This document shows, in pieces, positions 27,049 to 36,012 of a DNA stretch of 64,000 nt. Both the position numbers and the translations under genes were made by a program. How positions within the stretch are numbered: position 1 is the first letter of the stretch; each line of letters opens with the position of its first letter. Source of the DNA: NCEH01 sp040049195 (GTDB lineage Bacteria > Pseudomonadota > Alphaproteobacteria > Rhizobiales > Xanthobacteraceae); the NCBI RefSeq assembly GCF_040049195.1, contig NZ_JBDZDL010000002.1, one strand, 5' to 3'. The notes under the pieces are model-generated. The model saw nothing but the letters and a program-made list of their open reading frames with translations, was not told the origin of the DNA and ran no database searches.

Positions 27049-28008
27049 ATGAGTGTGTCAGATGCCAGCTATTCATCCACGGTTTCGATGAGCAATAAGC
27101 TGTTTTCAATCCTGCCGCAGGGGCCATCGGCATTGTGGATGCTGATTCCTTCCCTTTTGTTTGTTCTCGTTTTTTTCATATTCCCCTGCCTTTCACTGTT
27201 CTCCTACAGCGTGATGACGCAGGGCGCGCAGGGGCGGATCGGGGCGCCCTTCACCTTGGCCAACTTCGCACAGATTTCAGCGGACCCGTTCATCTGGCGT
27301 ATATTTGTCGCAACTATTAGAATAAGCATCATTACATCGATATTGGCCGTGATATTTGCCTATCCTGTCGCGCTGGTGATCGCGCGCGGTCATCCGCAAT
27401 TTTCACGGCTCGCCACCATAATCATCATCGCGCCATTGATGGTCAGCATCGTCGTGCGTACCTACGGATGGCAGCTTCTGCTGGCGAACAGCGGCAATGG
27501 CGTGGTCAATTGGGTGCTGTACCAATTCGGTTTTCCCAAGGTCACCTTTCGGGTGATGTTTTCGGAAACCGCGGTCATCATCGGCTCGCTGCACGTCTTC
27601 TTCCCCATGATGGTGCTGCCGCTCGCGACCGCGCTCTCGCGTATTTCCCCTGCGGTGGAGGAGGCGGCGAAGACGCTCGGCGCGCCCGCGTGGCGCGTGT
27701 TCTGGCGGGTCACGCTGCCGCTGAGCATTCCCGGCCTCGCCGCCGGGCTCACCTTCGTGTTCTCGCTCACCGCGAGTTCCTACGTCACGCCCGCCTTGCT
27801 CGGCGGCAACCGGGCGATGATGCTGGGCAACCTGCTCGATCAGCAGATCACCGCCACCTACAACTGGCCGCTCGGCGCCGCGATCGTGGTGGTGATGGTG
27901 GTGCTGGTGTTCGCGGTGAACGCGCTCTCCATGCTCGTCCTCGAACGCCGGCGCGCGGGCGGACAGGACGCGGCTCCCGCCGGCGCGCGTAAGGCAGGTG
28001 CCCAATGA
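27049..28008 (+). CDS. ABC transporter permease, PotB-like (spermidine/putrescine family)
   Basis: A 319-residue inner-membrane permease. The first helix is MLIPSLLFVLVFFIFPCLSLF, and the EAA loop reads EEAAKTLGAPAWRVFWRVTLPLSIPGLAAG. The SYVTPALLGG motif after it is characteristic of the PotB/PotH-type permeases of polyamine and related importers. ATG 27049 has AAGG ten bases upstream. This is the first gene of an operon running through two permeases, SBP, ATPase and two hydantoinase subunits, with an ATGA overlap to the second permease. The first ~30 codons are less GC-rich than the rest, continuing the composition of the AT-rich leader. Confidence 0.9.
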   Translation: MSVSDASYSSTVSMSNKLFSILPQGPSALWMLIPSLLFVLVFFIFPCLSLFSYSVMTQGAQGRIGAPFTLANFAQISADPFIWRIFVATIRISIITSILAVIFAYPVALVIARGHPQFSRLATIIIIAPLMVSIVVRTYGWQLLLANSGNGVVNWVLYQFGFPKVTFRVMFSETAVIIGSLHVFFPMMVLPLATALSRISPAVEEAAKTLGAPAWRVFWRVTLPLSIPGLAAGLTFVFSLTASSYVTPALLGGNRAMMLGNLLDQQITATYNWPLGAAIVVVMVVLVFAVNALSMLVLERRRAGGQDAAPAGARKAGAQ

Positions 28009-28808
28009 AGCACGAGCTCTCGGGCGGCCTCGCCGTCGTCTCCTATGCGGTCACCGCGCTGATGCTGGTGTTCGTTCTGGCGCCGCTGGTGATCGTGTTC
28101 GTCATCTCGGTGTCGGACACGCCGCTTGCGGTGTTCCCGCCGCGCGGCTTCACCCTCGGCTGGTATTGGAAAGTGCTGGGCGATCCGGGATTTCGCGGCG
28201 CGGTCGGCTTCAGCCTCGGCCTCGCGCTATCGGCGACGCTCGCCTCCCTCGCGCTGGGCATTCCGGCGGCGCTGGTGCTGGTGCGCCATCCCTTCGCGGG
28301 CCAATCGATGGCCGAAGGCGTGCTGATGTCGCCGCTGGTGTTCCCCACCCTGATCATGGGGGTGGCGCTGCTGCAATTCTATGCCATGTGGAACATGCAG
28401 AATTCGGCGATGAACCTGTTCTTCGCCCACATCTTGGTGACGCTGCCATACGTCATGCGCACCGTGATGGCGAGCCTGCGGCAAGCCGACATGACGCTGG
28501 AGGAAGCCGCCCTCACCTTGGGCGCGAACCGGTTTCGCGTGCTGTGGCGGGTGACCCTGCCGCAGATCGCGCCGGGCGTCGCGGCCGGCGCGCTGTTCGC
28601 CTTCATGCTCTCGTTCGACAATTACCCGATCTCCATGTGGCTCGCCGACGCCAAGGCCGAGCCGCTGCCGATCTACCTGATCCAGGCGATGCAGCGGATC
28701 TTCGATCCCTCCGTCGCAGCCATGGCGAGCCTGATGACGCTGATCGGTGCCGTCGCGGTTTTCGTGGTCGAGAAGCTCGTCGGCCTGCGCCGCGCGATGA
28801 GCGTGTGA
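28005..28808 (+). CDS. ABC transporter permease, PotC-like
   Basis: A 267-residue permease, the second membrane subunit. EEAALTLGANRFRVLWRVTLPQIAPGVAAG is the EAA loop. LSFDNYPISMWLADAKAEPLPIYL near residue 205 is the typical PotC-family segment (SFDE/D...). The start overlaps the preceding stop as ATGA. With the PotB-like partner it would form the heterodimeric channel of the importer. Confidence 0.92.
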   Translation: MKHELSGGLAVVSYAVTALMLVFVLAPLVIVFVISVSDTPLAVFPPRGFTLGWYWKVLGDPGFRGAVGFSLGLALSATLASLALGIPAALVLVRHPFAGQSMAEGVLMSPLVFPTLIMGVALLQFYAMWNMQNSAMNLFFAHILVTLPYVMRTVMASLRQADMTLEEAALTLGANRFRVLWRVTLPQIAPGVAAGALFAFMLSFDNYPISMWLADAKAEPLPIYLIQAMQRIFDPSVAAMASLMTLIGAVAVFVVEKLVGLRRAMSV

Positions 28809-28824
28809 ATTCCAGGAGGATGTC

Positions 28825-29907
28825 ATGAACAAGCCCATCGCAAGACGTTCCGTTCTCGCAGGATTGGCCGTGGCGGCCGGCGGTCTTGCCGCGCCGGCCG
28901 GGTTCGTCCGCAACGCATGGAGCGAGGGTCGCTCGATCAATATCGGCACCTATCTCGGCCCCCAGGGCGAGTTCGTGCGCCACAATGTGATCCCGAAGTT
29001 CGAGAAGGATTTCGGCTGCAAGATCAACCAGACCCAGGGCGTCACGCTGGATCAGATCGCGATCCTGCGCGCCCAGCGGGCCAATCCCACCTACAGCGTC
29101 ATGTTCATGGATGATTCCGGCGTGCCGATCGCCAAGGACGATGGCCTCATCGTGCCGCTGCCGCGCGACAAGATGCCGAATCTGGAGAAGGTGATCCCCG
29201 GCTTCGTGGTGTCCGAGGGGCATGGCGCGGCGTTCGCCATCTCCGCCCTCGTGCCCTATTTCAATTCCGACGTCGTGACGAGCATCGACAGCTATGCCGA
29301 CCTGTGGGACCCGAAGTTCCAGGGCCGCTTCATGATGCCCACCCCCAAGCAGACCCAAAGCCTTGCGCTGCTGATCGCCGCGGCGGCGCTGGTCACCGGC
29401 AAGCCGCTGAAGGACGCGCAATATGAGATCGACAGCGCCTGGAAGAAGATCGGCGAACTGAAGCACAACATCCTCACGGTCTACGACAATAACGTCACCG
29501 CCATTCTCCAGGTGTCGCAGGGCCAGGCCGACGTGGGCGGGCCGGATTTCACCAAGTCCATCATCCCCTACATCCGCAAGGGCGCCGCCATCGGCATCAG
29601 CTATCCCAAGGAGGGCATCGCGGCGGGCGTGAACTGCATCACCGTGGTGAAGGGCGCGCCGGAGCCGGACCTCGCGGCAGCCTTCGCCAATCGCATGCTC
29701 GATCCCGAGGTGCAGACCGGACTGGCCAACGCCACCTTCTCGGCGCCGAGCATCTCCGGCCTGACGCTGGATCCGGAGGTCGCGAAGGTGGCCATGTATC
29801 CGGAAGCGAAGATGAAGGAAAAGAGCCTTCTGCTGATCGACTGGTCGTACATCTACCCGCGCCGCGCCGACATCATCCGGCAATACAATCAGGTGCTGGC
29901 AAGCTGA
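28825..29907 (+). CDS. ABC transporter substrate-binding protein, PotD/PotF-like
   Basis: A 360-residue extracellular binding protein with a twin-arginine signal (RRSVLAGLAVAAGGLAAPAG). The mature part begins SINIGTYLGPQGEFVRHNVIP and contains DSYADLWDPKFQGRFMMPTP, a typical PotD/AfuA-type feature. Such proteins bind polyamines, opines, gamma-aminobutyrate, iron or small cations. With hydantoinase genes downstream, a nitrogenous cyclic compound is a better guess than a polyamine, but that is inference. ATG 28825 follows AGGAGG at 28814-28819. The stop overlaps the ATPase start by one base. Confidence 0.88.
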   Translation: MNKPIARRSVLAGLAVAAGGLAAPAGFVRNAWSEGRSINIGTYLGPQGEFVRHNVIPKFEKDFGCKINQTQGVTLDQIAILRAQRANPTYSVMFMDDSGVPIAKDDGLIVPLPRDKMPNLEKVIPGFVVSEGHGAAFAISALVPYFNSDVVTSIDSYADLWDPKFQGRFMMPTPKQTQSLALLIAAAALVTGKPLKDAQYEIDSAWKKIGELKHNILTVYDNNVTAILQVSQGQADVGGPDFTKSIIPYIRKGAAIGISYPKEGIAAGVNCITVVKGAPEPDLAAAFANRMLDPEVQTGLANATFSAPSISGLTLDPEVAKVAMYPEAKMKEKSLLLIDWSYIYPRRADIIRQYNQVLAS

Positions 29908-31043
29908 TGGCGCTCGAAACCAATTCCGCCGCGGTCGCCCTCATGGGGCTGACCAAGACCTATGGCGGCTCCACCGCCGTGGACAAGCTGTCGCTGGAGA
30001 TCGAGGCGGGCGAAATGGTCGCCTTCCTCGGCCCCAGCGGCTGCGGAAAGACCACCAGCCTGCGCATGATCGCCGGGCTGGTGCAGCCGAGCGCGGGTGA
30101 GATTCTCATCAGCGGCCGCCCGGTCACACGGGTGCCAGTGCATCGTCGCAACATCGGCATGCTGTTCCAGAATTACGCTTTGTTTCCCCATCTCACCGTG
30201 GCGGAAAACGTCGCGTTCGGCTTGCAGATGCGCGGCCTCAACCGCGCCGAGCGGGACATCCGGGTGCGCGATGCGCTGGCGCTCGTGCAATTGGAACGGT
30301 TCGCCGAACGCATGCCCAGCGCGCTCTCCGGCGGCCAGCAGCAGCGTGTCGCGCTCGCCCGCGCGCTGGTGATCGAGCCGTCCGTACTGCTCCTCGACGA
30401 GCCGCTCGGCGCGCTCGACAAGGAATTGCGCGAGAACATGCAGATCGAGCTGCGGCGGCTGCAGCAGCGCCTGTCCATCACCACCATCATGGTCACCCAC
30501 GACCAGGAAGAGGCGCTCACCCTGGCCGATCGCATCGTCGTCATGCGCGGCGGGCGCTTGGAGCAGGTGGGCACGCCCGGTGATATCTACGGGCGCCCGT
30601 CCTCGCGTTTCGTCGCCGGTTTCGTCGGCGCCTCGAACCTGTTCGAAGGACGGGTCACCGGCGGCGATGCGCGCGCCTGCAAGATCGAGCTTGCCGGCGG
30701 CCTGCGCCTGACGGCGCCGTGCGCTGCGGACGTCGGCGACGACGTGCTTGTGCTGATCCGGCCCGAGGCGATCCATGTGCGCCCCGCCGATCTTGGCGCA
30801 CCGGGCGCGCCCAACAGCGCGGTCGCCACCATCGAGGATGCGATCTACCGCGGCCCGCTGACTCATCTTTACCTGCGCCTTTCCAACGACCGCCCCCTGG
30901 TCGTCTTCGTCCCCAACCGCGCGGGCCCCGAGGGCGCCGTGCGCTGGGATCGCGGCATGCGCCTCGCGGTGGACTGGGCGGAAGACAGCAATCACATCAT
31001 CCGAGACAAAGCTCATGCTGACCAAATCGCCGACGCTCACTGA
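29907..31043 (+). CDS. ABC transporter ATP-binding protein, PotA-like
   Basis: A 378-residue ATPase with a C-terminal TOBE domain. Walker A is GPSGCGKTT, Q-loop FQNYALFPHLTVAENVAFGL, signature LSGGQQQRVALARAL, Walker B VLLLDEPLGALD, then VTHDQEEALTLADR. The TOBE part (LIRPEAIHVRP) begins near residue 285. Its last 29 nt are overlapped by the hydantoinase A start, which suggests strict coupling between uptake and hydrolysis. It energises the PotB/C-like permeases encoded upstream. Confidence 0.93.
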   Translation: MALETNSAAVALMGLTKTYGGSTAVDKLSLEIEAGEMVAFLGPSGCGKTTSLRMIAGLVQPSAGEILISGRPVTRVPVHRRNIGMLFQNYALFPHLTVAENVAFGLQMRGLNRAERDIRVRDALALVQLERFAERMPSALSGGQQQRVALARALVIEPSVLLLDEPLGALDKELRENMQIELRRLQQRLSITTIMVTHDQEEALTLADRIVVMRGGRLEQVGTPGDIYGRPSSRFVAGFVGASNLFEGRVTGGDARACKIELAGGLRLTAPCAADVGDDVLVLIRPEAIHVRPADLGAPGAPNSAVATIEDAIYRGPLTHLYLRLSNDRPLVVFVPNRAGPEGAVRWDRGMRLAVDWAEDSNHIIRDKAHADQIADAH

Positions 31044-33147
31044 GCCCGCGGACCTGCTCGCCGACGGCATGTCGCTCGGCATCGACATCGGCGGCACCTT
31101 CACCGATCTGGTGCTGTGCGATGCCGAGGGCTGCTGCGTCAGCAGCCTCAAGGTGCTGACCACCCATGCTGATCCCGTCGCCGGCATCATGGAGGGCGTG
31201 GCGCGCATGCTCGCCGGCACCGGGACCGCGCCGGGCGAAATCCGCCGCGTGGTCCATGCCACGACGCTGTTCACCAACGCCCTGATCGAGCGCAAGGGCG
31301 CCGCCACCGCGCTGCTGACCACCGAAGGCTTTCGCGATGTGATCGCCATCGCCCGCGAGCGGCGCTACGAACTCTACGATCTCTCGCTCACGCCGGCCGC
31401 GCCGCTGGTGCCGCGCGATCTGCGGTTCGAGATTCCCGAGCGGGTGAAGGCGGACGGCACGGTGCTGCGCGCGCTCGATCGCGACGCTTTGCTGGCGCGG
31501 GTCGGCGAAGCCGTGGCGGCGGGCGTCACCTCCTTCGCCGTGGTGTTCCTCCACGCCGATCTCTATCCCGCCCACGAGGCCGAGGCGGCCGCGCTCATCG
31601 CCGCGCATTTTCCCGATGTTTCGGTCACCACGTCGCACGAGATCGTGCGCGAGGTGCGCGAATATGAGCGTGGCACCACGGCCACCGCCAACGCCTTCAT
31701 CAAGCCGCTGGCGGAGGGCTATCTCCAGCGGCTCGGCGCGCGGCTGACCGATTTCGGGGTCGATCCCTCGTGTCCGCTGCTGATGATGCTCTCCAGCGGC
31801 GGCCTGACCCATCTGGACGAGGCCCGCCGCGTCCCGGTCCATCTCCTGGAATCCGGTCCCGCCGCCGGCGCGCTCGCCGCCGCCACCCTGGCGGGCGGGG
31901 AGGAAACCCGCCTGCTGGCCTTCGACATGGGCGGCACCACCGCCAAGCTGTGCGTGGTCGAGGACGGCGAACCGGATGTGGTGTTCGGGTTCGAGGCGGC
32001 GCGCCAGGCACGGTTCATCGAGGGCAGCGGCTTGCCGATCCGCATCTCGACGGTGCATCTGATCGAGATCGGCGCCGGCGGCGGCTCCATCGCCTATCCC
32101 GACCCGCTCGGCCTGCTGAAGGTGGGTCCCCGCAGCGCCGGCTCGGAACCCGGTCCCGCCTGCTACGGGCGCGGCGGCAGCGAGCCGACGGTGACCGACG
32201 CCAATCTGCTGCTGGGCTATCTCGACGCGAAGAGCTTCGCCGGCGGCGACATTCCGCTCGACGTCAGCGCCGCGCGCGCGGCCATCGGGGAACTGGCGGC
32301 GCGCCTCGGGCTCAGTTCCGAGGCCATCGCCTGGGGCATCCATGATGTCGTGACCGAGGCCATGGCGAGCGCCGCGCGCACCCATCTTGCCGAGCGCGGG
32401 CGTGATCCGGGCGCCTTCACTTTGGTCTGCACCGGCGGTGGCGGGCCGCTGCACGGCTTCAATCTTGCCCGCAAGCTCGGCATTCCGCGCATCGTGGTGC
32501 CGGCCAATGCGGGTGTCGCCTCCGCGCTCGGCCTGCTCACCGCGCCGCCGCGCGTGGACCGCCTCGCCACCCTCGCGCTTGCCTTGGCCCAGACCACGGC
32601 CCCCGAGCTGACCGCGGCCTTCGCGGGCCTGGAGGACGAGGGGCTCGCCGTGCTCGCGCGCGGCGGCTGGGACGCGGCGGAGATCGACACCCTGCGCTCG
32701 GTGGATGCGAAATGCGCCGGGCAGGGAACCCATATTCCCGTCGCCCTGCCGCCCATGCCCTGGCCGCAGGAGGCCGAGGACCTGCGGGCGATGGTGATGG
32801 CGGCCTTCCACGCCGCCTATGCCGAGCGCTACGGCCGCGAGCCGCCGCAAGTGCCCATCGAGCTGGTGAATGCCCGCATCACCCTGCGCGGGCGATCCGA
32901 GGCGCTGACGCTCTCGGCGGGCGCCGCCGATGCGGGCGCCGGCGGCGGGCGCAGCCGGAGCGTGCATTTCGGCGACGGCCCGCCGCTTCAGGCCGCGCTG
33001 CACCGGCGCGAGCATTTGCCGGTCGGCTTCGTCGGCGCAGGTCCCGCGCTGGTGGAGGAAGATGGCAGCACCCTGGTGGTGGGTCCCGGCGCCACCTTCA
33101 CCGTCCTGCCCACGGGCAACATCGTCGTGGAGCTGTCCCATGTCTGA
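31015..33147 (+). CDS. hyuA: Hydantoinase/oxoprolinase family protein, subunit A (HyuA)
   Basis: A 710-residue protein with the actin-like ATPase fold of N-methylhydantoinase A/5-oxoprolinase. It begins GIDIGGTFTDLVL near residue 22, with VHATTLFTNALIERKGA, then MLSSGGLTHLDEARRVPVHLLESGPAAG, and FDMGGTTAKL. GAGGGSIAYPDPLGLLKVGPRSAGSEPGPACYGRGG is the classical HyuA block. HyuA with HyuB hydrolyses cyclic amides such as hydantoins or 5-oxoproline with ATP. ATG 31015 lies inside the ATPase gene; ATG 31069 (MSLGIDIGG) would remove an 18-residue extension and the overlap, so the start is uncertain. Confidence 0.9.
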   Translation: MLTKSPTLTEPADLLADGMSLGIDIGGTFTDLVLCDAEGCCVSSLKVLTTHADPVAGIMEGVARMLAGTGTAPGEIRRVVHATTLFTNALIERKGAATALLTTEGFRDVIAIARERRYELYDLSLTPAAPLVPRDLRFEIPERVKADGTVLRALDRDALLARVGEAVAAGVTSFAVVFLHADLYPAHEAEAAALIAAHFPDVSVTTSHEIVREVREYERGTTATANAFIKPLAEGYLQRLGARLTDFGVDPSCPLLMMLSSGGLTHLDEARRVPVHLLESGPAAGALAAATLAGGEETRLLAFDMGGTTAKLCVVEDGEPDVVFGFEAARQARFIEGSGLPIRISTVHLIEIGAGGGSIAYPDPLGLLKVGPRSAGSEPGPACYGRGGSEPTVTDANLLLGYLDAKSFAGGDIPLDVSAARAAIGELAARLGLSSEAIAWGIHDVVTEAMASAARTHLAERGRDPGAFTLVCTGGGGPLHGFNLARKLGIPRIVVPANAGVASALGLLTAPPRVDRLATLALALAQTTAPELTAAFAGLEDEGLAVLARGGWDAAEIDTLRSVDAKCAGQGTHIPVALPPMPWPQEAEDLRAMVMAAFHAAYAERYGREPPQVPIELVNARITLRGRSEALTLSAGAADAGAGGGRSRSVHFGDGPPLQAALHRREHLPVGFVGAGPALVEEDGSTLVVGPGATFTVLPTGNIVVELSHV

Positions 33148-34702
33148 GCGCAACGCGGCTTCCGGCGCGATCAACGCCGTCACGCTGGAATTGATCTGGA
33201 CCCGCCTCATCTCGGCGGTGGACGAGGCGGCGAAGGCGGTGGTGCGCACCTCCTTTTCCACCTTGTCGAACGAGGCGAACGATTTCGCCTGCGTGCTCAC
33301 TGACGCGGTGGGCCGCTCGCTGACGCAGAACACCGGCTCCATTCCCTCCTTCATCGGCACCCTGCCGGCCACGGTGCGGGCGATGCGGGTGCATTTTCCG
33401 GTCGAGGAGATGCGGCCGGGGGATGTCTACGTGACCAACAATCCCTGGATCGGCACCGGGCACCTCAACGACATCTGCGTGGTGCGGCCGATCTTCGCCG
33501 GGCCGGACATCGTCGCGTTCGCGGCTGCCACCTCCCACGTGCCCGATATCGGCGGGCGCCAGCGCTCCACCGAGGCGCGCGAGCTGTTCGAGGAGGGCTT
33601 CCACATTCCGCCCATGCGCCTTCTGCGCGAGGGCGAGCCGGACCGGTCTCTGATCCAGCTCCTGCGCACCAACGTGCGCACGCCGGACCAGACGGAGGGC
33701 GACGTGTGGGCGCTGGTGAATGCCCTGGCGCTCATCGAAGACCGCGTCCGCGCCACCATGGCGGACCATCGCCTCGCCGATCTCACGCAGGTCGCCGAGG
33801 AGATCTTCAGCCGTTCCGACCAGGCCATGCGCCGGCAGATCGCAGCGCTGCCGGACGGCGTCTACAGCCACACCATGCTGACCGACGGCCTCGCCGAACC
33901 GTTCACTTTGGCTGTGCGCATCACCATCGCGGGCGATGAGATCGTGGTCGATTACGCGGGCACCTCGCCCCAGCAGCCGCGCGCGGTGAATTGCGTGCTC
34001 GCCTACACCTTCGCCATGACGGTCTATGCGCTGAAATGCCTGCTGCTGCCGCAGCTCGCGAACAATGACGGCATCTTCCGCGCGATCCGCGCCGTGGCTC
34101 CCGAAGGCAGCCTGCTCAACCCGCGCCATCCGGCGGCGGTCGGCGGGCGTGCGGCCACCGGCCATTACGTGCCGGTGCTGGTGTTCAATGCGCTCGCCGA
34201 CATCCTGCCGGACAAGGTGCGCTCGGCGCCCGGCTCGCCACTTTGGATCATGAACATGGCGGGGACCACCGCCTCCGGCCGCACGTTCGCGAGCGTGATG
34301 TTCTTCAACGGCGGCACCGGGGCCGGCGAGGGGCATACGGGCGTGGATTGCCTGTCCTGGCCCTCCAACATCTCGGCCACCCCCATCGAGGTGGTGGAGC
34401 GCACGGCGCCAGTGCTGATCCACCGCAAGGTGCTGCGCGACACGTCCGGCGGCAGCGGACGCCACCGCGGCGGCCGGGGGCAGGAGGTGGTGATCGAGAC
34501 CGAAGCCGCGGAAGTGGCGGCGGTATTCGTGGCGGAGCGCCTGCGCTTCGGCGCTCCGGGCCTGCACGGCGGCGGCGAAGGGGCGCGGGGCGAGATCCTG
34601 ATCGACGGCGTCGCCATCGACGGGCGCACCCTCCAATCACTCAAGCGCGGCACCATCGTGACCGTGCGCACCCCCGGCGGCGGCGGCTTCGGCGCCGCCT
34701 GA
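33140..34702 (+). CDS. hyuB: Hydantoinase/oxoprolinase family protein, subunit B (HyuB)
   Basis: A 520-residue HyuB. It has the N-terminal LELIWTRLISAVDEAAKAVVRTSFS, DVYVTNNPWIGTGHLNDICVV, SHVPDIGG and, in the second half, NMAGTTASGRTFASVMFFNGGTGAG and TPIEVVERTAPVLIHR, all typical of the hydantoinase B family. It is the obligate partner of HyuA. ATG 33140 overlaps the HyuA stop by 8 nt and follows GGAG at 33129-33132. It ends in the usual TPGGGGFG motif. The next gene, an aminotransferase, begins 64 nt later. Confidence 0.93.
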   Translation: MSERNAASGAINAVTLELIWTRLISAVDEAAKAVVRTSFSTLSNEANDFACVLTDAVGRSLTQNTGSIPSFIGTLPATVRAMRVHFPVEEMRPGDVYVTNNPWIGTGHLNDICVVRPIFAGPDIVAFAAATSHVPDIGGRQRSTEARELFEEGFHIPPMRLLREGEPDRSLIQLLRTNVRTPDQTEGDVWALVNALALIEDRVRATMADHRLADLTQVAEEIFSRSDQAMRRQIAALPDGVYSHTMLTDGLAEPFTLAVRITIAGDEIVVDYAGTSPQQPRAVNCVLAYTFAMTVYALKCLLLPQLANNDGIFRAIRAVAPEGSLLNPRHPAAVGGRAATGHYVPVLVFNALADILPDKVRSAPGSPLWIMNMAGTTASGRTFASVMFFNGGTGAGEGHTGVDCLSWPSNISATPIEVVERTAPVLIHRKVLRDTSGGSGRHRGGRGQEVVIETEAAEVAAVFVAERLRFGAPGLHGGGEGARGEILIDGVAIDGRTLQSLKRGTIVTVRTPGGGGFGAA

Positions 34703-34766
34703 TCGCCCTCGTTTCCCCTTCAGCGCCAGGGCCGACGCCGCCGCGCGCGCAGCGAAAGTCATATCC

Positions 34767-35939
34767 ATGTCCACCGTCCAGGATCCCACCCTTGCCCCCA
34801 CCGGCTATCGCCTGCGCATTCCCGGCCCCGTGCCGGTGCCGGAGGCGGTTCGCGCCGCCTTGGCGCGCCCGGTGGTCGCCCATCGCGGCCCCTATGGCCG
34901 CGCGCAGATCGCCCGCATCCAGGAGCTGATCCGCCCGGTGTTCGGCACCCATAATCCGGTGCTCACCCTGGCGAGTTCCGGAACCGGCGCCATGGAGGCC
35001 GGCTTGCTCAACGTGATCGCGCCGGGCGATCGCGTGCTGGTGGTGGTGCAGGGCCAGTTCGGAGACCGCTATGCCGCCATCGCCGCTGCCCTTGGCGCGG
35101 TGGTGGACAAGGTGGAATTTCCCTGGGGCGAGGCGGCACAGCCCGACGTCATCGCCGAGCGCCTCGCCACCGCCGATTATCGCGCCCTGGTCATCACCCA
35201 TAACGAGAGTTCCACGGGCATCGAGAACGACCTTGCCGCCATCGGCGCCCTGGTGCGCGACCGCGACACGCTGGTGGTGGTGGATTCGGTCAGCGGCCTT
35301 GCCGGCACCGCCATGCGCATGGACGAATGGGGCCTGGACGTTGTCGTCTCGGCCTCCCAAAAGGCGCTGATGTGCCCGCCGGGCATGGGCCTCATCGGCC
35401 TCAGCGACCGGGCGATCGCGGCGGTGAAGCGGGACAGCGGCATGCCGCGCTTCTTCTTCGACCTGCGCCGCGCGCTCGCCGTCATCGACGACGACCAGAC
35501 CCCGTTCACCCCGCCGGTCTCGCTGAACGCCGGCCTATGCGCGGCGCTGGAGCTGATCCACGAGGAGGGGCTGGAGCATGTGTTCGCCCGCCACCGCAAA
35601 TGCAACGATGCCCTGCTTGCCGGCTGCGCGGCGCTGGGCTTTGAGCCGTTCGGCCAGCACGCGGCGCGCTCGCGCACCGTGGTGGCGCTGTCGGTGCCGG
35701 GCAATCTGGATGGCGGGCAGATCATCAAGGAGCTGATGGCGACCCATCGCACCGTGGTCGCGGGCGCGCGCAACCATCTCTCGGGGCGCATGATCCGCCT
35801 CGGCACCATGGGCCAGATCGGCCTGCCCGACGTGATGCAGGATATTCTGGACATCGGCGCGACGCTGGCGCGGCTCGGCCATGCCCGCGACGTCAATGCC
35901 GCTCTCGCCGCGGCGCTTCAGGCCTACGATAATGCCTGA
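34767..35939 (+). CDS. Class V aminotransferase (alanine/serine/ureidoglycine-glyoxylate type)
   Basis: A 390-residue PLP enzyme of the AGXT-like class V family. It starts RIPGPVPVPEAVRAALARPVVAHRGP, has TLASSGTGAMEAGLLNVI, THNESSTGI, and VDSVSGLAGT before the PLP lysine in SASQKALMCPPG (K199). Characterised relatives are serine-, alanine- and ureidoglycine-glyoxylate transaminases. Behind a hydantoinase it might process the amino compound formed by ring opening, or glyoxylate made downstream; neither is demonstrated. The stop overlaps a possible upstream start of the IclR gene. Confidence 0.88.
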   Translation: MSTVQDPTLAPTGYRLRIPGPVPVPEAVRAALARPVVAHRGPYGRAQIARIQELIRPVFGTHNPVLTLASSGTGAMEAGLLNVIAPGDRVLVVVQGQFGDRYAAIAAALGAVVDKVEFPWGEAAQPDVIAERLATADYRALVITHNESSTGIENDLAAIGALVRDRDTLVVVDSVSGLAGTAMRMDEWGLDVVVSASQKALMCPPGMGLIGLSDRAIAAVKRDSGMPRFFFDLRRALAVIDDDQTPFTPPVSLNAGLCAALELIHEEGLEHVFARHRKCNDALLAGCAALGFEPFGQHAARSRTVVALSVPGNLDGGQIIKELMATHRTVVAGARNHLSGRMIRLGTMGQIGLPDVMQDILDIGATLARLGHARDVNAALAAALQAYDNA

Positions 35940-36012
35940 CAACAGCAATGCGCCCTCCGCCCCACACGGGCGAGGGGGCGCACATGGGAAAACGCGAACC
36001 GTGGCAGGCATC

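Noticed and set aside
30997..33372. A 791-codon minus-strand frame opposite hyuA
   Set aside because: Its composition is typical of antisense shadow frames, while hyuA shows strong family motifs.
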